NCBI GenBank assembly: GCA_009783865.1
Contig: WRCR01000081.1
Location: forward strand, 1-11,588
Length of the DNA stretch: 11,588 nucleotides
Direction: 5' to 3'
Source of the DNA: Planctomycetaceae bacterium
GTDB lineage: Bacteria; Planctomycetota; Planctomycetia; Pirellulales; Thermoguttaceae
Every line of letters starts with the position of its first letter. The first letter of the stretch is position 1. The notes under the pieces were generated by a model. That model worked only from the letters and a program-made list of their open reading frames with translations, did not search any database and was not told the DNA's origin. The position numbers and the translations under genes are program-made. Positions 1 to 4,704 of the stretch are shown piece by piece.

Positions 1-21
1 GATATTATATTGCAAGCATTT

Positions 22-55
22 ACAATAAAAAAAGAAATTCGGTATCATACCGAAT
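22..55 (-). terminator. Intrinsic terminator downstream of the 148-924 gene
   Basis: Read on the minus strand, the 7-bp arms ATTCGGT and ACCGAAT enclose a 5-nt loop (the arms extend to 9 bp as a palindrome, 37-55) and are followed at once by a T-rich tract, TTTCTTTTTTT. This is the layout of a Rho-independent terminator, and it lies about 90 nt past the stop codon of the minus-strand gene. A second copy of the upstream arm at 60-67 could pair with 36-43 instead, so two alternative stems are possible. Confidence 0.65.
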
Positions 56-111
56 CTTTACCGAATTCAGGACAACTGCTCTGATAAACTGGCTTCATAG
101 TCCCGCTGATA

Positions 112-130
112 ATCGGACTTGCCGTCCGAT
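112..130. repeat. Perfect 7-bp inverted repeat
   Basis: ATCGGAC (112-118) and GTCCGAT (124-130) form a perfect 7-bp hairpin with a 5-nt loop, 18 nt past the stop of the 148-924 gene. No T-tract follows on either strand, so it is not a standard terminator by itself. It may protect the 3' end of the transcript ahead of the terminator at 22-55. Confidence 0.45.
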
Positions 131-147
131 GTTGATTCGTCCTGATA

Positions 148-924
148 TTACGACATTTTATAATCAGCAGCCCGTTCCGCATTCATTTTTTTGATATATT
201 CCTTTCTCGCATTTTTCAACCACGTCTTATAAGGTTCTTCGCTTAACATTGAAGATGCAATGCCGCATTCTTTACCTATTTTTCTATTAGTCGCATCTGC
301 ACCGTAGGCATCAACAGCCGCCTCAATAAGTATTCTTAATTCGGTTCTTTTACGTCGCTGTTTTTTTCCGCCCTTCGGTTCGGTTTCTACCGGTTCATTT
401 GTTTCAGGTTTCCTCGTCCGTTTTTCGGTTCGTTGGCTACCTTGTGTTGACGGTGCTGGCGGTGCGGATTCAATTTTATAAGTATGTCCAGACAGCAAAC
501 ACGCCAACGCATCCATCTCTGGAATAGGAGCAAACCTCTTGCGATGAGCCGTTTCTCTACGTTCCTTTTTGTCATCTGCTTCTACAATTTTATCAATCTG
601 CTCAAGACCGCCAAAATACGCTGCACTAGCATCCTTAAATCGTTCAGTCCCCTCTTCCAATTCCTCCTTATCTTCAAAAGGTAAGTCATCATATCTTTTA
701 ATTATAAAACACCAATCCTTGTTATCTACATTACCTAGAATCCATGTTCTGTTAAGTTCGGACAGATTGCCGTCAAGCGGACATGCATAAATATACGTTT
801 TATAGACATGCCCTTGTGTTCCAACCGTGATATAGGGACGAGTACACAATGCCGGATTTTTGGGATAACATACAAGATAGTCCATGAGATTCCTTTCGTA
901 TTCTGAAGTGTTCGAGAGTTTCAT
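148..924 (-). CDS. Unrecognised basic protein with possible C-terminal helix-turn-helix
   Basis: I do not recognise this 258-residue protein as a whole. Residues 1-115 look globular and mixed, with several aromatics and cysteines. Residues 118-193 form a low-complexity linker rich in Lys, Arg, Glu and Pro, ending in a strongly basic patch (GGKKQRRKR, 185-193). Residues 195-245 are helical and contain RKIGKECGIASSMLSEEPY, which resembles the core of a helix-turn-helix (I-x3-C-G-I-x-S-x-x-L). DNA binding is therefore plausible but only inferred. There is no signal peptide or membrane segment. The ATG at 922-924 was chosen because a near-consensus promoter ends just upstream and leaves a leader of only about 9 nt; no Shine-Dalgarno is visible, so translation may be leaderless. 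The gene is alone on its strand, ends at a terminator (22-55), and sits in an AT-rich accessory region near an integrase-tail remnant. Confidence 0.75.
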   Translation of the reverse strand: MKLSNTSEYERNLMDYLVCYPKNPALCTRPYITVGTQGHVYKTYIYACPLDGNLSELNRTWILGNVDNKDWCFIIKRYDDLPFEDKEELEEGTERFKDASAAYFGGLEQIDKIVEADDKKERRETAHRKRFAPIPEMDALACLLSGHTYKIESAPPAPSTQGSQRTEKRTRKPETNEPVETEPKGGKKQRRKRTELRILIEAAVDAYGADATNRKIGKECGIASSMLSEEPYKTWLKNARKEYIKKMNAERAADYKMS

Positions 925-939
925 TTTTATTATAAAATT

Positions 940-968
940 ATTCTACAAGACCTTTCGAGCATTGTCAA
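940..968 (-). promoter_or_regulatory. Sigma70-type promoter for the 148-924 gene
   Basis: On the minus strand, a perfect -35 box TTGACA (963-968) is separated by exactly 17 nt from a -10 box TAGAAT (940-945). Transcription would start around 931-934, only about 9 nt before the ATG at 924. The close fit and tight spacing to the start codon make this one of the most convincing promoters in the window. Confidence 0.7.
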
Positions 969-1400
969 TCCATACGTTGCAATGCTGTGAAAACAGAATA
1001 AATTGCCCCGCCGTTTAGGATTTAGTACTTGACAAATTCCCTCGTCTACGGTAAAATGCTCTGCGTTACGCAGATGCGCACCGACAACGCATTTTCCCGT
1101 AGAACACCAAATCATCAAGAAAAATCCTCCGGCAGTGATGGCATGCGGAACGGGGAACTATTGTTGAAGACCGACAGCCCCAACACCGGTTCTTTTTGAC
1201 GCAGAAAAAAAATCACAGGTATTGCAAACCGTGAAAAAATATGATACACTACGTCCGTTGGGCACTTTACCATATGGCAAGGTACCAGAATAATTAGATA
1301 CTGAACCCGAAAGGTTCATATAAATTAGAGTTCGTTGACATTCACAAGCCGTCAAGAGACGGATTGGTTGATTTCACGTTGCAAACGGCGAAAGCCGAGT
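969..1400. other. Intergenic stretch, no gene supported
   Basis: About 430 bases between the divergent gene at 148-924 and the hairpin element at 1401. Short open frames exist on the minus strand, but none has a start signal or recognisable protein character. A small hairpin occurs at 1302-1316 (TGAACC and GGTTCA arms). A TTGACA at 1335-1340 has no acceptable -10 box at the right distance. I see nothing else. Confidence 0.5.
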
Positions 1401-1479
1401 GAAGATTTGCCAATGGCAAAATAATGTAGCGATGCTCCCGTTGAGGGAGTGCCGTGTCTTTTGCCAATGGGGAATCTTC
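1401..1479 (+). ncRNA. Nested hairpin element upstream of the 1621 gene
   Basis: The arms nest in order. GAAGATT (1401-1407) pairs with AATCTTC (1473-1479). CCA, one A:A mismatch, then TGGCAAAA (1410-1421) pairs with TTTTGCCA, the mismatch, then TGG (1459-1470). Inside is a hairpin CTCCC/GGGAG (1435-1439/1445-1449). Together they make about 18 paired positions capped by a terminal hairpin. Further possible stems follow up to about 1595 (GGCGTTC/GAAC-GCC, GATAG/CTATC, CGGC/GCCG). This could be a structured 5' leader or an independent small RNA; the strand is uncertain because the DNA palindrome is nearly symmetric. A reading frame with a GTG at 1399 crosses the element in phase with the downstream gene, but that extension has no protein-like character. 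Confidence 0.4.
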
Positions 1480-1620
1480 GGCGTTCCTGTCTTGATAGCA
1501 GTGATGCACCGTATTGCAACACGGGAAGAAAACCTATCTTGTGAACACGCCGCTCCCGTTCTTGAGTGGCTCTGTTGGCGGCTCTGCCGGATTGAGATAT
1601 TTCCTTTTTCACATAACAAC

Positions 1621-2250
1621 ATGGATTTCACTACTATGAAAAACTGGTTTGACTTTGGTGGGAATGACGATAATAGACCATATCGTATATTTTTTGCTGT
1701 GTCTTGTATTCTGATGTTGTCTATTCTACTATTGTATTTCTGTACTCCAGCAGAAAATTCAGTAGAACAAACATCTGGTACCACAGAGGTGGAACGGTTA
1801 AAAAAAGAGAACGCCGACTTGGAACAACTTGAAGAAATATACTGTAGGACAACATATCATAGTGCGTTAATAATTGCATTATCATCGTCTATAAGAGTAC
1901 CACCAGCCATTACAGTAATGTTAAAAGAGAATATTTTCCTTCGCAGCAGAACTCAAGAAGTGCTTAAAATGAAGTATGCTGAATTGGGCATTAATAGGCA
2001 GGTAAAATATAATTTGCTGTCCCAATACTTTGATAAATCAAAGTGGAAAGAACAGGCAAAGGACATAATTCTTCCGTTGTTGCAACCCCAAAAGCGTCAA
2101 ACCCCTACCGCTGTTTCAAGTGAGGATTATTATAACTCTCTGGTCAATTCCATTGGAGAAGCATCGTCTGGTTTAAGTTTATTTGAACATTTGATGAATT
2201 CTGACCATCATATTGAATCAATTATTGAGCAATCTATTGAACAGGAATGA
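1621..2250 (+). CDS. Membrane-anchored protein, paralogue of the ankyrin protein's N-terminus
   Basis: A 209-residue protein with no family I recognise. Residues 8-69 match the start of the next gene's product: a short acidic/aromatic stretch (NWFDFGGN), a basic residue, a hydrophobic segment at about 23-41, then CTPAE..VEQT..TTE and a short coiled-coil-like run (LKKENADLEQ). The rest (70-209) is mostly helical, without repeats, and unlike the neighbour. It is predicted to have a single membrane segment with the N-terminus inside and the body outside; the Cys after the hydrophobic run is not in a good lipobox (L-Y-F-C). The frame is open back to a GTG at 1399, but the ATG at 1621 (or 1636) is preferred because the shared module begins there and 1401-1479 looks like structured non-coding DNA. 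No Shine-Dalgarno is seen. The gene ends 52 nt before the next start, so the two are probably co-transcribed. Confidence 0.7.
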   Translation: MDFTTMKNWFDFGGNDDNRPYRIFFAVSCILMLSILLLYFCTPAENSVEQTSGTTEVERLKKENADLEQLEEIYCRTTYHSALIIALSSSIRVPPAITVMLKENIFLRSRTQEVLKMKYAELGINRQVKYNLLSQYFDKSKWKEQAKDIILPLLQPQKRQTPTAVSSEDYYNSLVNSIGEASSGLSLFEHLMNSDHHIESIIEQSIEQE

Positions 2251-2302
2251 AGTGTACAATAACCTAAATTTGAAACCTTTTTCAAGAAATGAGCATCAGA
2301 AG

Positions 2303-3694
2303 ATGAATACCTTAACTTATTATGAAATACTTGATGTTGCAGAAAATGCAACCCTTGATGAAAACCAGTTTGACTTTGGTTGGAACGGCAAAAAACAATA
2401 TCGTATTATTTTTACCGTGTTTTGCTTTATTACTATTCTGTCGTCTACCCTACTATGTTCCTGTACTCCGGCAGGCAAAACTGTAGAACAAACGTTTGAC
2501 ACTACAGAGATAGGAGCGGATAAAAAAGAGAATGCCGAATTGAAACAGGAGATAGTGAAGACGAGAGAATATAGTAAAAAAAAGGAAGTGGTTGCAGATG
2601 AATTGACTCCCGCAGAGAAGGCAAATGTTGATAAATATGTTAATGACTATGGAAGAGATGCGCTTGCATACTTCATGAAGAAAATAATTGAAGAAACCGA
2701 GAAGAAGAAGGTAGTGTTTAGAGATACTGATAAGGAATCGGCACTCTTGATACTCAAATATGCTAAATACTTTGTATCCAAAGGAGCAGACGTAACAGCG
2801 AGAGACAATGGCGGATTTACCCCACTTCACTGGGCAGCAAGAAGTAATAACATTGAAGTTATCAAATTTCTCATGACCAAAGGGGCAGATGTTAATGCAA
2901 AAAGTGAAAGCGGCTACACCCCGCTTCATAATGCGGCAGGAAAACATAGCGTAGCGGTTGTCAATTTCCTTATATCCAAAGGAGCAGAAGTTAATGCGAA
3001 AGGCAAAGATGGCTTTACTCCACTCCATTTGGCGACAATGGTCGGTAATGTTGAAGTTATCAATTTTCTCATATCCAAAGGAGCGGAAGTTAATGTGAAA
3101 GGCAAAGATGGTATGTCTCTACTTCATACGGCGACTTTATTGGATGATTTCGGAGTCAATAATTCACTCGAAGTTATTAATGTACTCATCTCCAAAGGGG
3201 CAGATGTTAATGCAAAAAGCGACAAAGGGGCTACCCCGCTCCATTGGGCATTAGGTAAAAACAACGTTGAAATTGTTAAAATTCTCGTGTCAAAAGGGGC
3301 GGACGTTAATGTGGAAGGCAACCCTCCACTCCATTTTTATTTGGGGGCAGGAAAAAACAACATTGAAGTCATCAATTTTCTCGTATCTAAAGGAGCGGAC
3401 GTTAATGTGAAAAACAAAGATGACTTTACTCCACTCCACTATGCGGCAGGAAAAAATTACATTGAAGTTGCCAAGTTTCTTGTATCCAAAGGAGCAGATG
3501 TCAATGCAAAAGGCAATTATGACTTTACCCCGCTTCATCATGCGGCAGGAAAAAACAACGTTGAAATAGCCAAATTCCTCGTATCCAAAGGGGCGGATGT
3601 CAATGCCAAAAACCAAACTGGCTTAACTCCGCTTGGTATTGCAAAATACTATGGATGTACGGATATGATTCAATATCTTTCCAGTATACGGTAG
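2303..3694 (+). CDS. Membrane-anchored ankyrin-repeat protein
   Basis: This 463-residue protein has three parts. Residues 4-20 (LTYYEILDVAENATLDE) resemble the first helix and following turn of a DnaJ J-domain, but the rest of that domain, including the HPD motif, is absent. Residues 21-82 are the anchor module shared with the upstream gene, with a membrane segment at about 33-54 preceded by K30, K31 and R34 and followed by CTPAG. After a charged helical linker (about 72-145), ankyrin repeats run from about 148 to the end: roughly nine copies of the pattern G-x-TPLH-x-AA-x6-EV-x-FL-x-SKGADVNAK, one enlarged by about six residues. Ankyrin repeats bind other proteins; topology predicts they lie outside the membrane. 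The start at 2303 is preferred to the in-frame ATG at 2213, which overlaps the upstream gene by 38 nt. No good Shine-Dalgarno is present. The partner is unknown. Confidence 0.85.
   Translation: MNTLTYYEILDVAENATLDENQFDFGWNGKKQYRIIFTVFCFITILSSTLLCSCTPAGKTVEQTFDTTEIGADKKENAELKQEIVKTREYSKKKEVVADELTPAEKANVDKYVNDYGRDALAYFMKKIIEETEKKKVVFRDTDKESALLILKYAKYFVSKGADVTARDNGGFTPLHWAARSNNIEVIKFLMTKGADVNAKSESGYTPLHNAAGKHSVAVVNFLISKGAEVNAKGKDGFTPLHLATMVGNVEVINFLISKGAEVNVKGKDGMSLLHTATLLDDFGVNNSLEVINVLISKGADVNAKSDKGATPLHWALGKNNVEIVKILVSKGADVNVEGNPPLHFYLGAGKNNIEVINFLVSKGADVNVKNKDDFTPLHYAAGKNYIEVAKFLVSKGADVNAKGNYDFTPLHHAAGKNNVEIAKFLVSKGADVNAKNQTGLTPLGIAKYYGCTDMIQYLSSIR
2765..3655 (+). repeat. Tandem approximately 99-bp repeats encoding ankyrin units
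   Basis: About nine DNA units of roughly 99 bp repeat with close similarity, most clearly in the segment that encodes SKGADVNAK (for example TCCAAAGGAGCAGATGT and close variants) and in that encoding TPLH. High similarity between neighbouring units at DNA level suggests recent expansion or homogenisation and makes copy-number change by recombination likely. One unit (about 3113-3226) is longer than the rest. Confidence 0.8.
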
Positions 3695-3783
3695 CGTATG
3701 AGTACCGCCGAAAAGTTAGCGATGTTAATGAAGTTAACGTTGAAACAAAAACTTTTTTTCGGGAAACAGAATAGTCAAGTGTG

Positions 3784-4000
3784 CGGACAGGGGCATCCCT
3801 ATCGGCTATTAACCTATCCCCTCATGTCCGAAATACCCCCCGTAAAACACCGTGTGAGCGTTTGCGGGGGATTACCGCTGGGCAGGGTAAAACCCCTATT
3901 GGACTTGGTAATGGGCAACACAGGGCAACCGGTGAATCGTTTTTCAACACCACCGGTTTTCACGTTCCCAGTGGCGACAGAAGTCCGACCGATTTTCGGA
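3784..4000 (+). ncRNA. Candidate structured RNA, class unidentified
   Basis: Several strong stems follow one another with little spacing. CGGACA-GGGG (3784-3793) pairs with CCCC-(TCA bulge)-TGTCCG (3818-3830). CCCCC (3836-3840) pairs with GGGGG (3866-3870), with inner AAAC/GTTT (3845-3848/3860-3863) and a CAC/GTG cap. GGGT/ACCC (3885-3888/3892-3895) has an AAA loop. AACCGGTG (3927-3934) pairs with CACCGGTT (3951-3958). TCCGA/TCGGA lies at 3984-3988/3996-4000. The density of G/C-rich stems contrasts with the AT-rich surroundings and is not explained by a protein. Size and style loosely recall large mobile-element RNAs such as HEARO (omega RNA of IscB/IsrB), including a GGTGAATC segment at 3931-3938, but that comparison is from memory and no IscB-like gene follows. 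Strand is assumed plus. Confidence 0.4.
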
Positions 4001-4001
4001 G

Positions 4002-4077
4002 TTGACAGTGTTGCCGTTGACGTTCATGACACAGAACACGGAAAATTTTACATGAATGGCAGCGTCAACAGTGTCAA
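4002..4077. repeat. 27-bp imperfect inverted repeat
   Basis: The left arm 4002-4028 (beginning TTGACAGTGTTG and ending TTCATG) and the right arm 4051-4077 (beginning CATGAA and ending GTGTCAA) are complementary at 22 of 27 positions, with a 22-nt AT-rich loop. The repeat sits directly after the structured element ending at 4000 and directly past the stop of the integrase-tail remnant at 4100. It could be the last hairpin of the RNA, the end of a small mobile element, or a bidirectional transcription stop. Confidence 0.6.
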
Positions 4078-4099
4078 TGATAAAAATTTCGGACTTTCT

Positions 4100-4336
4100 T
4101 CAATCGGTATTTTGTTTTTTTCGGTTCGCTTTGACGATGGACAGGATTGTCTTCTTTGCCGACTTCGGCAGAGCATTCCAATGTTTGATGACGTGTTGTA
4201 ATTCCGGCGGCATTGCATGGGAATTTTCCTGCACCTGTGTAAATTCCTGTACCGGCACGTCCCTCGACTGCCGTTCTACGCTATGAAAATAGGGATTTGC
4301 GTCAATCGCTTCGAGTCCAGCCGAGGATAGTTTAAG
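4100..4336 (-). pseudogene. Remnant resembling a planctomycetal integrase C-terminal tail
   Basis: A 78-codon open frame without a convincing start (TGA just upstream at 4337-4339) ends in TGA at 4100. Its last third contains MPPELQHVIKHWNALPKSAK followed by KTILSIVKAN. This matches the pattern I know from the extreme C-terminus of many planctomycetal phage-type integrases: a P-[DE]-L start, a helix with W, then LP-x-x-[IVA]-[KR]-x-x-I-[LV]-x-[IML]-V-[KR]. The catalytic part of a tyrosine recombinase (R..H-x-x-R..Y) is not seen upstream on either side, so only the tail survives. It supports the view that the AT-rich left part of the window arrived by, or was disturbed by, site-specific integration. 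A small independent gene cannot be excluded, and the match is from memory. Confidence 0.45.
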
Positions 4337-4357
4337 TCATTCTGGGACAATGACTTA
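4333..4357. repeat. Perfect 9-bp inverted repeat
   Basis: TAAGTCATT (4333-4341) and AATGACTTA (4349-4357) are perfectly complementary with a 7-nt loop (CTGGGAC). The repeat overlaps the upstream edge of the integrase-tail remnant. There is no T-tract, so it is not an obvious terminator. It could be an operator-like dyad or a scar of a mobile element. Confidence 0.5.
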
Positions 4358-4635
4358 CGTTGAATATCGTTGCAAGTTATTGTGTTTATGGACGTTATAG
4401 AAATCGGCAAATTTCCCTTATCGTACGCATAATTCTTCCTCCTGAAAAACGGATTCTGTTTCGTATACAATCCATTATCGGAAAAGAACTTGCGTATGAC
4501 AATACCAGTTTTATGTTTTACAAACTACCGATTCTAACCTCCGTGAATTAAATTCCGGTAAAAACCTGATATTAATACGCAGCCGCTTCAAATTGTTCGC
4601 TAAAAAACTTGCTGTCGAACTGTCCCCACAATACA
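4358..4635. other. Intergenic stretch, no gene supported
   Basis: AT-rich sequence between the integrase-tail remnant and the promoter at 4636. Open frames on either strand are short, lack start signals and have no recognisable protein content. A small dyad (GAATT/AATTC) lies around 4544-4553. I see nothing else. Confidence 0.5.
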
Positions 4636-4664
4636 TTGCAAACGCCATTCAACGAAGTTATAAT
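4636..4664 (+). promoter_or_regulatory. Sigma70-type promoter for the 4705 gene
   Basis: A -35 box TTGCAA (4636-4641), a 17-nt spacer and a perfect -10 box TATAAT (4659-4664) lie just upstream of the gene at 4705. A transcript starting near 4671 would have a leader of about 34 nt. No Shine-Dalgarno precedes the ATG. Confidence 0.65.
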
Positions 4665-4704
4665 ATCACAGCGATTATATTAAAATTCAATCACCCACAC
4701 CGCC

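Noticed and set aside
1399..1620. N-terminal extension of the 1621 gene from the GTG at 1399
   Set aside because: The extension is Cys/Trp-rich without domain character, crosses a strong nested hairpin, and the paralogous module begins only after 1621.
1374..1784. 136-codon minus-strand open frame
   Set aside because: Antisense to the hairpin element and the start of the plus-strand anchor gene, which has a clear paralogue; treated as a shadow.
2453..3616. Long minus-strand open frames inside the ankyrin gene
   Set aside because: They are low-complexity shadows of the ankyrin repeats, with the same 99-bp periodicity.
2765..3655. Regular repeats considered as a CRISPR-like array
   Set aside because: The approximately 99-bp period is in frame and encodes canonical ankyrin units; there are no short identical repeats with unique spacers.
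3871..3935. Likeness of GGCAGGGTAAAACCCC to a conserved part of RNase P RNA
   Set aside because: The diagnostic P4 strands (GAGGAAAGTCC and the 3' ACAGAA partner) are absent in the right places, so it is not RNase P RNA.
4005..4080. Possible degenerate IscB N-terminus after the structured RNA (DTEHGKFYM resembling D-x-x-GKPLMP)
   Set aside because: The likeness covers only about nine residues, needs an inserted residue, lacks the PLMP motif and is lost immediately afterwards, so chance is the simpler explanation.
3698..4201. 167-codon plus-strand open frame directly after the ankyrin gene
   Set aside because: No ribosome site, no family character, overlapped by another open frame in a different phase, and it covers a hairpin-rich element plus the antisense of the integrase-tail remnant. 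It is more likely incidental.
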